Shown here in pieces: positions 25,347-32,904 of a stretch of DNA of 35,821 nt. Position 1 is the stretch's first letter; the number at the start of each line of letters is the position of its first letter. Under the pieces are notes generated by a model, which saw only the letters and a list, made by a program, of their open reading frames with translations, ran no database searches and was not told the DNA's origin. The position numbers and the translations under genes are program-made. The DNA is from Clostridiales bacterium (lineage in GTDB: Bacteria; Bacillota; Clostridia; Peptostreptococcales; Anaerovoracaceae). The stretch spans positions 1-35,821 of the forward strand of contig WRMW01000017.1 of NCBI GenBank assembly GCA_009776955.1. Direction: 5' to 3'.

Positions 25347-25375
25347 CTTTTACACCCAAAACACCCGCTTGTCAA
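25347..25375 (-). promoter_or_regulatory. Promoter of the catabolic operon
   Basis: A perfect -35 TTGACA (25375-25370), a 17-base spacer and TAAAAG (25352-25347, 4 of 6 to TATAAT) precede the operator. GATAAT overlapping at 25347-25342 is an alternative -10 but with a longer spacer. The start would fall near 25340, beside the operator. Confidence 0.6.
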
Positions 25376-25380
25376 GCAGG

Positions 25381-25399
25381 AAAATCGCAATCCGATTTT
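25381..25399. terminator. Weak hairpin between the RiPP cluster and the catabolic operon
   Basis: AAAATCG (25381-25387) and CGATTTT (25393-25399) pair around a 5-base loop, flanked by A/T runs. It follows the subtilase gene by about 50 bases on the minus strand. The stem is AT-rich, so termination would be leaky. The T-run is better in the plus direction, where no gene needs it. Confidence 0.35.
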
Positions 25400-25446
25400 T
25401 ATTTTTTTCATTCTTTGTCTTACTCGGCTTCAATCTGACACATACG

Positions 25447-26556
25447 CTATTCCAGTGTCATTGTCGAAAGATTATAAATAATGTCAGCCACTCCTTCTTC
25501 ATTGCTATCAAAGTAATATAGCTTTTCAAAAAACAGTCTGTCTGCGAATCCGCATCGCAATTCAGAAAACAATATGTCGCAATTAAGTTTCACGCCGGTA
25601 TTCAGATGATTTTCTGCAATTACAATGAGGATAATATCAGTCTCAAATTTGCAGCTTTCACTTAGTATATATTTATCATCCAGCTGCTTTTGAACGATGT
25701 GATAAGCATTATCATAAGCGCCGAATCGTGTCGTAGAGATAAAAAGCGTATTGTATCCATCTGCAATGAACTGCTCGTTTACGTCACAAGCAACGCGAAA
25801 ATTTCCCTCCCTAGCAAGACAAATCACTATGCTTGGGATTTCAAGCTGCCCAATGTCATCTCGACCTCCGGATTTTGATGGCACAACATCAATACTAGCA
25901 TTCTTTGACAAAGCGGCAAGAATGCTATTAATGCATGGGGTTTTCGCTTTTTTCAAAATGTCATATATTTTTGCAGTAACTAATGGCACGGCAAAACTAT
26001 TCCCTTGGATTGATATGAATTGATTGCCATGAAACGAACTCGCATATACATTAATCCCTCTAACATCAGGAGCGACGACATAATGCATGCCTTCGCCGAT
26101 TGCAAAATCTGCACATACCCCAATCACGTTCGGGAAGGATGCTGGATATGAGACGGTGTTTTGATTATTTATGGCTGCCACAACAATGACCCTTTTGCTA
26201 TACACAAAGTCAATGATGCTTTTCAATGGTTTGTAGTCCTGACTTTGTGTTGACCCTAAGCTGAGATTGACAATAGAAACGTTATTCTTTGCGCACCACA
26301 GCAGAGCAGCCTCTAACCGCTCAACATAGCCCGCTTTAGTCTTTGAATTTAGTATTTTGATACTTCCGATAATCGAATCTGGAGCATATTTTCTGATTAT
26401 CTGGGCACAAACTGTACCGTGGCTATCATCTCCGCTTCTATTTGCTCTTCTACATTTGACACTTAGAGAAGCATCCACGATCAAATCAAACGCCAAGTCG
26501 TTAATCTTTTTATTTGATACACCATCATCAATTACAGCTATGCTTATTCCAGACAT
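25447..26556 (-). CDS. Subtilisin-like (S8) protease with extra C-terminal domain
   Basis: 369 residues from the ATG at 26556; a GTG one codon earlier is possible. The start shares a TGATG overlap with the stop of the ABC exporter. The catalytic set is D10 (AVIDDG), H46 (DSHGTV), N130 (AAINN) and S187 (GNSFA, a variant of GTSMA). No signal peptide is seen, so it should act in the cytoplasm. Its place directly after an exporter and precursor peptide suggests leader-peptide removal, as for LanP-type proteases. Residues about 238-369 lie beyond the protease fold and resemble part of the maturation protein at 32905-33993 (IPSIVI...NGYN-like pattern). Protease family is sure; substrate is inferred. 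Confidence 0.85.
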   Translation of the reverse strand: MSGISIAVIDDGVSNKKINDLAFDLIVDASLSVKCRRANRSGDDSHGTVCAQIIRKYAPDSIIGSIKILNSKTKAGYVERLEAALLWCAKNNVSIVNLSLGSTQSQDYKPLKSIIDFVYSKRVIVVAAINNQNTVSYPASFPNVIGVCADFAIGEGMHYVVAPDVRGINVYASSFHGNQFISIQGNSFAVPLVTAKIYDILKKAKTPCINSILAALSKNASIDVVPSKSGGRDDIGQLEIPSIVICLAREGNFRVACDVNEQFIADGYNTLFISTTRFGAYDNAYHIVQKQLDDKYILSESCKFETDIILIVIAENHLNTGVKLNCDILFSELRCGFADRLFFEKLYYFDSNEEGVADIIYNLSTMTLE

Positions 26557-28355
26557 CACTTTGATATAGTCCTGATTCCATCAACATAATTTTCGGCCTG
26601 AAGTCGATACAATTCAGCATATCGACCATCTTTCCTCATTAGCTCCTCATGAGACCCATCTTCATGCACTTTTCCGTTCTCTATGACCACAATTCTATCC
26701 GCAATAGCCACATTGGATAATTTATGTGTTATCATTATTATGCCTTTTCCCTTTCCGAGCTCAACCATCTTTTCAAAAAGCTCGTGTTCCGATTCTGGGT
26801 CGAGAGAGGAAGATGGTTCATCCATTATTATGATATCCCCGTCTCTAAAAAATGTCCTTGCAAGTGCAATTTTTTGGTTTTCTCCGCCAGACAATTCTTC
26901 TCCGTTCTCTTCAAACAACCTGAAAAGATATGTGTCTAACCCTTTTTCGCATCTATTAATAATCTTTTCGACCCCGCTCAGCTTGCATATCTCCATTATG
27001 TGCGAATCCTCATATGGCTTTTGAATGTTCGAAATCTTGATATTATCTCGTATTGTAAACGCATAATTTGTATAGTCTTGAAACATCACGCTATAACACT
27101 TCCTGATGGATTCGGGAGTAAAAACTCTTATGTCAGTCCCATTTATCAGAATACGACCTCTTGTAGCATCATAGAAACGCAACAGAAGCTTTACCAAAGT
27201 GCTTTTGCCTGCACCATTAACACCTACTAGTGCAATCTTTTCTTTTGAAGATAAGCTGAAATTAAAATCGCTAATCGTATCCTTTTTGTTGCCAGGATAC
27301 ATAAAAGAAACTTGGTCGAATTCTATTGTTTCTATCGATTGCAACTCAACTTCTCCTGTACCCTCAACAGTATTTTCCCAATCTTGAAATTCACGATAAT
27401 CTTTTATTTTTAGCTTGTTATCGCTTATTTGAGCGATTGAGAATATTACAAGAAACAAGCTAGATATTAACTGTGCAATCATCCCCGAATATAAGCTGAA
27501 GTCACCTATACTATTCTGTCCTTCTATGATGCTCTGCCCAAGCAATACTAGTACAAACGCCGTAAGCACCTGTGGAATGCAAGATAAAAGCATCGATATT
27601 ATAGACCACTTTTTCATTATTGATTTCTTTTTAGCAAACCATGCACTCCATATGCTTGAATACAAGCCTATCAAGTGAGCCGCGATGCTGAATACTCGTA
27701 TCTCTTTTGCGTGGGTCTTTTGCACTAATATATCCGCGATGTATTGCAGTTTTCTTTCTTCTCCTATGTTTTTTACTTGCCAATTGTATATTTTTTTTAT
27801 ATACAACTGCTCGCAAAATGCTACAGGTACATATGAAACAACAATAATAGCCGACCACAAAATACTAAAATCCACCATCACGATAAATGCTGTTATAAAT
27901 ATAGCTGTACTGCTGACCAAGTTTACTATGTCCCAAACGCTTTTAGTAATTGCGGATGAATTAGTCCGCATCAATTTTAGTTTGTCATAGTATGAGGGTC
28001 GATCATAATAGCTTATGTCAATAGCGGCAGATTTTTTGTTTATAAACCTATTTAAATGATTTTCCAGCATAATGTCGTGCATTTGCTGGAGATAATTACC
28101 AATTCTTTGGGATATTATGATAGATAATTGCAAAAACAGATAAATGAAAATTAAAGACGCCAAAACCAGCTTCGCATCAGAGCTACCTGAAATAAGCGTG
28201 TCTAATATTTGTTTTGTCACTATGATTACTGATAGTGGAAGCAAAGAACTTATCACTTGAATACATATCCGTGCCAATGTATATAGCTTTGAGGTGCCCC
28301 AAGCTATTTTAACGCAAAATCCAATATCGCCAAAAAAAATCTTAACGGTTTTCAT
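26556..28355 (-). CDS. ABC exporter, fused membrane and ATPase domains
   Basis: 599 residues from the ATG at 28355; a GTG at 28367 is in frame but the GGGTGG site fits the ATG. About six membrane helices lie in residues 15-310. The nucleotide-binding domain has Walker A GVNGAGKST (about 378), signature LSGGE (about 487), Walker B IIIMDEP (about 505) and H-loop ITHKLS. There is no C39 peptidase domain at the N-terminus, so leader cleavage must come from another enzyme, probably the S8 protease translated from the overlapping downstream frame. The precursor peptide gene is directly upstream. Likely exports the mature peptide. Confidence 0.88.
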   Translation of the reverse strand: MKTVKIFFGDIGFCVKIAWGTSKLYTLARICIQVISSLLPLSVIIVTKQILDTLISGSSDAKLVLASLIFIYLFLQLSIIISQRIGNYLQQMHDIMLENHLNRFINKKSAAIDISYYDRPSYYDKLKLMRTNSSAITKSVWDIVNLVSSTAIFITAFIVMVDFSILWSAIIVVSYVPVAFCEQLYIKKIYNWQVKNIGEERKLQYIADILVQKTHAKEIRVFSIAAHLIGLYSSIWSAWFAKKKSIMKKWSIISMLLSCIPQVLTAFVLVLLGQSIIEGQNSIGDFSLYSGMIAQLISSLFLVIFSIAQISDNKLKIKDYREFQDWENTVEGTGEVELQSIETIEFDQVSFMYPGNKKDTISDFNFSLSSKEKIALVGVNGAGKSTLVKLLLRFYDATRGRILINGTDIRVFTPESIRKCYSVMFQDYTNYAFTIRDNIKISNIQKPYEDSHIMEICKLSGVEKIINRCEKGLDTYLFRLFEENGEELSGGENQKIALARTFFRDGDIIIMDEPSSSLDPESEHELFEKMVELGKGKGIIMITHKLSNVAIADRIVVIENGKVHEDGSHEELMRKDGRYAELYRLQAENYVDGIRTISK

Positions 28356-28374
28356 GTGCCCACCCACTTCTATT

Positions 28375-28408
28375 CTTGCACCCCCTTCGGAGCAGCAGGA
28401 GGTGCAAG
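28375..28408 (-). promoter_or_regulatory. Stem-loop between precursor peptide and exporter genes
   Basis: Arms 28375-28385 and 28398-28408 pair at 10 of 11 positions (outer eight perfect, CTTGCACC/GGTGCAAG) around a 12-base loop. It follows the precursor stop by 27 bases and precedes the exporter start by 20. No T-tract follows, so it more likely stabilises or processes the message, giving more precursor than exporter, than terminates fully. Confidence 0.6.
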
Positions 28409-28435
28409 GTAGAGTATCATCTTATTGCTACATTA

Positions 28436-28612
28436 TCAACTGTTCAGATTGCTTACTCCGATGTTTACTGCCATTTGTTGCCTGTATGCTTGCAAAGATA
28501 TGGCATGAGGCGCAAGACATTGCTGAGTGTTACAAGCAGTGCATATGCAATTTGAACTATAGGCCACTAGCGTCCCTTTATTGCCAATACTTTTTTTTCT
28601 TAATTTTTTCAT
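28436..28612 (-). CDS. RiPP precursor peptide, Cys-containing (Clo7bot/CLI_3235-like)
   Basis: 58 residues, too short for routine calling. It starts with ATG at 28612, with AAAGGA about 10 bases upstream, and ends with TGA at 28436. The N-terminus is a basic leader (MKKLRKKSIGNKGTLVAY). The core has C22, C24, C27 and C32 (C-x-C-x2-C-x4-C in NCICTACNTQQC). The tail (LAPHAISLQAYRQQMAVN...) is Cys-free. The TLVAY-then-cysteines pattern is like the 'VEAY' region of the clostridial Clo7bot peptides as I remember them. It sits between the transport genes of a cluster with a radical SAM/SPASM maturase. The opposite strand has an overlapping open frame with no gene-like features. Modification type and activity are unknown. 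Confidence 0.8.
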   Translation of the reverse strand: MKKLRKKSIGNKGTLVAYSSNCICTACNTQQCLAPHAISLQAYRQQMAVNIGVSNLNS

Positions 28613-28656
28613 TTCTATTTATTCCTTTCTTTTGTTACACATTGCTAATATAAAAG

Positions 28657-28685
28657 GCTATATGTTTGCACTCATCGATATTCAA
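28657..28685 (-). promoter_or_regulatory. Candidate promoter of the precursor peptide gene
   Basis: TTGAAT (28685-28680), 17 bases and TATAGC (28662-28657) each match the consensus at 4 of 6. It would start transcription about 40 bases before the precursor ATG, separately from the upstream lipoprotein gene. A perfect AGGAGGTG at 28704-28697, followed by ATG-ATT-stop, lies just upstream and serves no real gene. Confidence 0.35.
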
Positions 28686-28725
28686 ATCATACGCATCACC
28701 TCCTACTTATTCTCCCTTCATGGCA

Positions 28726-30270
28726 TCAACCAAACCATATCGTAGAAAAAGGCTGATCATCGCCCATAAATAACGGAATATACTTTCCGTCGATGGCGCT
28801 AATATGTCTTCTGAAATTCGCAGACCTTACCTCCTCTCCAGCGTCAGTGTTCGTGTACGAATCCATTGCAAACACCCAGGTCGGCACAGCCCATGCGTTT
28901 AGCGGCGCGTTGAGCGCAGTCGTGTTCATTGCACAAAGGCTTACGTCCGTCAAAACATAGCGGTATTTTGCGCCTGGATATGACGAGTACACCAGAAGGT
29001 TTTTGAAGTTCGCGAAAACTGTTTCAAAATCCGAAAGCTGTGTGTTTTCCGCTATCACACTTACCGTTTCTGACACATTATACCAATTGAATTGCTGCAC
29101 CCCTTCATCGGTGACAAAGACGGAAAGATTCTCCGGCCACAAAGCCGTGGCGTCTTCCACTGTTCTGCCCCTGATGCTGCTGTAAAACAGCCCATCTATA
29201 TGACGGCTGAAAAAAACACTGTATCCTCCCACCGCATTTTCCCAGTCCAGCCCCATATTGTTAAGCCGATACCCGCTGCAATTGCCATCCAGAAATTGAA
29301 TCCCTGGCACAGCCTCTTCAAAACCAAGATGGTCTATACCTAAATCCCTTAATACCTGTTCAGCCCTTTCTATGGCGACTTCATAAGTGATGCTTGGCGA
29401 CTCCAGCATATTGTCTGCCTTGTCAAGCCATGTCCTCGTCTCTACGAGCCATTTCGGATTCGGACCAAATCCGAGTTCATCCAATGAAGTCCCCACGCCG
29501 GAGAAATATATTTCGTAGGATTGCTGATAGGCCTCCACCCTGCTCTTGGGAATAATAATACCCCTGCTATATTCGAAAAAACTTGAACTTCCTGTCCGCC
29601 TGTCATGATTTTGGACTTCAAATCTTTGCGTTATAGTGTCATCAGCCTCCGCAATCGCCTTAAACACATTCTGCGAACCGACAATTCTTTCGTTTTCCAA
29701 GTATTTCTCCTTATTACGGATATAGAATGAGTCCTCCTGATAAGGATAGTCGAACACAACATCCACATACTCGCGCTGTTCGGTTTCCGGAGCATTTTCT
29801 AGCAATTCCATCACACGCATTTCGTAGGCTGTTATGGGCAAATAGTGGGCTGAATAATCCCCTGAGCGCTCTTTCATCAATATCAATTCCTCTTCTAGTT
29901 CAGTCCTTGTCATAGGCGGGATTTTATAAAATCTGGCGTCCGGCGTGAAATAGTCTACCAGTTCGATCAAAAACTCCTGCGATATCCCCTTGTCGCGCAG
30001 TTCAATCACAGGCGTATTTGAAATCTTGGGAACGACTACATCTACGTCCATTTCCAATATGATGTTTCCGTTCGCAAGCTCTTCTCTGCCGACCAGCCTT
30101 TCCGGTGCATCAATCTGCTTGTACTCCCCGTCCAGCAATGGGTCTATAATGCTAAGTCCGTCAATGCCAGCGGCACGATTCGCAAACGGCGGAATTTCCG
30201 GCGTAGGTTGACAGGCGGTCATGGTCAACAAACAGACGCAAACTATTGCAATAAGCATTTTTGTTAACAC
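28726..30270 (-). CDS. Lipoprotein of the RiPP cluster (DUF6034-like)
   Basis: 514 residues from the GTG at 30270, which has GGGAG 5 bases upstream and lies 2 bases after the ATPase stop; the upstream in-frame ATG at 30324 is inside the ATPase gene. The signal ends in a lipobox LLTMTAC with C20 as the lipidated residue, so the protein is anchored outside the membrane. The rest is a large soluble domain without motifs I can assign. It resembles clostridial lipoproteins of the DUF6034 kind, by general look only. Coupled to the ABC-2 transporter, it may help immunity or peptide sensing. Confidence 0.78.
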   Translation of the reverse strand: MLTKMLIAIVCVCLLTMTACQPTPEIPPFANRAAGIDGLSIIDPLLDGEYKQIDAPERLVGREELANGNIILEMDVDVVVPKISNTPVIELRDKGISQEFLIELVDYFTPDARFYKIPPMTRTELEEELILMKERSGDYSAHYLPITAYEMRVMELLENAPETEQREYVDVVFDYPYQEDSFYIRNKEKYLENERIVGSQNVFKAIAEADDTITQRFEVQNHDRRTGSSSFFEYSRGIIIPKSRVEAYQQSYEIYFSGVGTSLDELGFGPNPKWLVETRTWLDKADNMLESPSITYEVAIERAEQVLRDLGIDHLGFEEAVPGIQFLDGNCSGYRLNNMGLDWENAVGGYSVFFSRHIDGLFYSSIRGRTVEDATALWPENLSVFVTDEGVQQFNWYNVSETVSVIAENTQLSDFETVFANFKNLLVYSSYPGAKYRYVLTDVSLCAMNTTALNAPLNAWAVPTWVFAMDSYTNTDAGEEVRSANFRRHISAIDGKYIPLFMGDDQPFSTIWFG

Positions 30271-30272
30271 GT

Positions 30273-30917
30273 TCACTCCCTTTCCGACAGCAATCCTGCT
30301 TCCATTTCGTGTACCGAATCGCAAAGTTCTTCTATGTCCGCAGGGTTGTGCGATGCCATAAGAATCGTTTTTCCATCCTTGCGAAGCCCCTTTATAAGCA
30401 CCTTCATCTCCGCCACGCCATGCTTGTCAAGCCCGTTAAACGGCTCGTCGAAGATTATGCAATCCGGGGTTTCCATAATCGCCTGGGCGATGCCAAGCCG
30501 TTGCTTCATTCCAAGGGAGTATTTGCCGACATGCTTTCTGCTCTTTGGGTCAAGTCCGACCATCTCTATGGTTTCCCTTATTTTTTCGTCAGAAATTTTG
30601 CCGCCCAAGGCTGCAAGCAGTTTGAGGTTTTTGAAACCTGAGATGTTCGACAAAAACCCCGGCGCCTCAATAATTATGCCCACAGACTCAGGGAAATCTG
30701 CATCCTTGCATATGCTTTTGCCACAGACTGATACCTCGCCTTCCTCTGGAACGAGAAACCCGCATATGCACTTGAAAAACACCGTTTTGCCAGAACCGTT
30801 ATTCCCTACAATCCCGTGGATTTTTCCAGCCTCAAAGTCGTGTGAAATGCCCCGAAGCACGGTTTCCTCGTCAAAACGCTTTACCAGATTTCTTACACTT
30901 ATAGCGATGTCTCTCAT
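30273..30917 (-). CDS. ABC transporter ATPase (ABC-2 type)
   Basis: 214 residues from the ATG at 30917, with GAGAGG 7 bases upstream; an ATG at 30923 is possible. Walker A GNNGSGKT is at 38-45. The signature region reads YSLGMKQRLGIAQA, the Walker B CIIFDEPFNGLD, and the switch ASHNP. This is the BcrA/NatA-like group that pairs with separate membrane proteins. It sits between the two membrane genes and the lipoprotein gene and is probably the motor of a self-immunity exporter. Confidence 0.9.
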   Translation of the reverse strand: MRDIAISVRNLVKRFDEETVLRGISHDFEAGKIHGIVGNNGSGKTVFFKCICGFLVPEEGEVSVCGKSICKDADFPESVGIIIEAPGFLSNISGFKNLKLLAALGGKISDEKIRETIEMVGLDPKSRKHVGKYSLGMKQRLGIAQAIMETPDCIIFDEPFNGLDKHGVAEMKVLIKGLRKDGKTILMASHNPADIEELCDSVHEMEAGLLSERE

Positions 30918-30928
30918 TCTCATACCTC

Positions 30929-31834
30929 TCAAATATCTGTCCCTGTAAACGCAAAACTATACTTCTCCATACCTCGCCTTGCCATGAAAAGACAAATTGC
31001 TGTCATCACCGTGAATATCGCGTATGACATCCACAGGCGCGGCAGAAAGTCATAGCCAAAATTGTGCATATGAAAGGTCGCGTGATTGAGTGGCGAAAGC
31101 CATCCTACTGCCACGTTCGCCCTATATGCCACCGCATCAGGCAACCTGAATATCTGCATAAATATCTCGGGGTTTAACAAAAGTCCGTATATGCTCAGTA
31201 AAAACGCTCCCATCACGCCCCAAAATCGTCCCAAGCGTATGTTCAGCATCAGCATGACCGAAGCCAAAAACAGCGTATACCCTACCATCAGCAAAAACAC
31301 ATGTAAAGCACACTGGTAAGGGTATGAAAGAATCATTGCTTTGAGCGATGTGGGCAGCATTATTTCTGCGCCAAAACCAGAAAAGGCAAGAATCGCACCT
31401 GTCTCGCTCCACATATTGCCAATAAATGATATGTGCATGGAGATTGCCATTGTCACCGCCAATATGAAAACCATATAGATGAGCGTAGCCAAAGCAACGT
31501 ACAAAACCTGCCCCCACAACCATATATTGCGCTTGGTACGTACAAGGTAGTACGGCGTGAACCCGCTAAAAAACGGCATGTCCGCAAACAAAAGTATCAA
31601 TAGCAACGAAGATATCATTATGGAATTGGCATCGCCAAATGTCCATATAAAAGCTTCCATGATCTGCATATTAGTACCGTAGTCATGCGCAAAGCTTATC
31701 GCCTTGTCCGTCAGCAACGTACATAAAACAAACGCCAACACAAACACCATAATGGCGCGAGGATTTTTATGCCACCCTCTGAAATTGAACGAAGCCACCG
31801 TGAAAATCTGTCTTATACTTATGTCAGATTTCAT
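30929..31834 (-). CDS. ABC-2 type membrane protein 2
   Basis: 301 residues from the ATG at 31834, with AGAAGGAGG upstream; the longer frame from 31888 is not supported. It has about six membrane helices, for instance 'IMVFVLAFVLCTLL', 'SIMISSLLLILLF', 'VLYVALATLIYMVFILAV' and 'HVFLLMVGYTLFLASVMLML'. No enzymatic motif. It overlaps the end of permease 1 by 11 bases and precedes the ATPase gene, so both permeases probably form one transporter. Substrate unknown; the peptide product is a fair guess. Confidence 0.8.
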   Translation of the reverse strand: MKSDISIRQIFTVASFNFRGWHKNPRAIMVFVLAFVLCTLLTDKAISFAHDYGTNMQIMEAFIWTFGDANSIMISSLLLILLFADMPFFSGFTPYYLVRTKRNIWLWGQVLYVALATLIYMVFILAVTMAISMHISFIGNMWSETGAILAFSGFGAEIMLPTSLKAMILSYPYQCALHVFLLMVGYTLFLASVMLMLNIRLGRFWGVMGAFLLSIYGLLLNPEIFMQIFRLPDAVAYRANVAVGWLSPLNHATFHMHNFGYDFLPRLWMSYAIFTVMTAICLFMARRGMEKYSFAFTGTDI

Positions 31835-32573
31835 ATAGCCTCCTTCTAACCACCAAGCAATATATGGTGAAAGCAACGGCCACGGCAACGGCGACGCTGA
31901 TAAACGCTGTGGACAAATCCAGGTTTGCAGGTCTTATCCATTCACGCGGGCTGAAGATGTATGCAGACCTGAAATACCGTCCCTGAAAGAAACCCAAGAC
32001 GTAGTAAACTATAAAAGGGATTACATAAACCATATACTTATTTTTAAGCGCAGCTCCCGCGATGCCGCCAACCAAAGCCCATGCCATGGCGCTTAATACA
32101 ACGAGCGACATAGCTATAGCATACTCTTCATATGTAAACACATACATCCCCGTCTCAATTCCCATAGGCGGAAACAATGCCATACATATCCCAAGCACTA
32201 TAGCATGCCCCGTAAACACTGCAAGCCCGCCCGCCAGAGCCACAATGGCAGCTTTAGAAAAAAGATACCGTCGCCGGCCTGCAAGAGGCAGATACTGTCT
32301 TAAAAACCGACTCTGAAAATCTTCGACAAAAGAGTCCGCATAAGGGATTGTGCAAAGCACTGGAAGCGCCAACAAGAATACGTCCGACTGCATAAATATG
32401 GTGGCCGCTCTTATCGACAATTCGCCGAAACTCTCGGTTATGCCGGAAATGCGAATCATGGCCAGGATGCTCCCCCAGCCGCCTATAAGTGCCACAACGA
32501 CCACCGCACCCACTGTCATTGCAAATTTCCAGCCGCACACCGCCCGTTTTAATTCTGTCAACAATACTCGCAA
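31824..32573 (-). CDS. ABC-2 type membrane protein 1
   Basis: 249 residues with a TTG start at 32573, 6 bases after AAAGGAG. An ATG 4 bases earlier (32577) is in another frame that does not give a membrane protein, so the TTG is preferred. There are about six helices, for instance 'TVGAVVVVALIGGWGSILAM' and 'LVVLSAMAWALVGGIAGAAL', with a basic C-terminal end (RRRLYEI). Same module as permease 2. Confidence 0.78.
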   Translation of the reverse strand: MRVLLTELKRAVCGWKFAMTVGAVVVVALIGGWGSILAMIRISGITESFGELSIRAATIFMQSDVFLLALPVLCTIPYADSFVEDFQSRFLRQYLPLAGRRRYLFSKAAIVALAGGLAVFTGHAIVLGICMALFPPMGIETGMYVFTYEEYAIAMSLVVLSAMAWALVGGIAGAALKNKYMVYVIPFIVYYVLGFFQGRYFRSAYIFSPREWIRPANLDLSTAFISVAVAVAVAFTIYCLVVRRRLYEI

Positions 32574-32634
32574 GCATTACTCCTTTGCAAATTAACGCAC
32601 TTTGAAAACACTTTTCAAAATAACGGTTTCCTAA

Positions 32635-32889
32635 TCACACAAAACGTTTTTCAATAATGGCCGACAAACCTCTGATGGTCAATATGCCACTATCCAAAAG
32701 CTCTTCCGACCGCATTTGTATCTTGTATTTATCCATGACTTCCATCAATAAATACGCAAATTCATAATATGTCATATGGAATGCATCGCTAAAAAACGAC
32801 ATCTCATAAATATCTGGTGAGCAGCTAAATTGCATTCCCAGTTTACGCTTCATCATCCCAATAATATCTTTTTCGATTTTTTCTGCCAT
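32635..32889 (-). CDS. Acyl-carrier-protein-related maturation protein
   Basis: 84 residues. The pattern FFSDAFHMTYYEFAYLLMEVMDKYKIQM fits helix 2 of acyl carrier proteins, and 'ILTIRGLSAIIEKRF' the last helix. At the DSL attachment site the Ser is replaced by Ala (A36 in SDAFH), so no phosphopantetheine can be attached in the usual way. I recall small 'acyl carrier-related' proteins in clostridial peptide-maturation clusters with this gene order. Upstream RBS is weak (AGAAAG). It may be a binding or scaffold subunit. Confidence 0.7.
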   Translation of the reverse strand: MAEKIEKDIIGMMKRKLGMQFSCSPDIYEMSFFSDAFHMTYYEFAYLLMEVMDKYKIQMRSEELLDSGILTIRGLSAIIEKRFV

Positions 32890-32904
32890 ACCAAAACTTC
32901 TTTC

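Noticed and set aside
28294-28653. 119-codon plus-strand frame over the precursor peptide
   Set aside because: No RBS, odd composition rich in Cys/Phe/Leu, and antisense to the exporter start and the precursor. The minus-strand peptide fits its setting much better.
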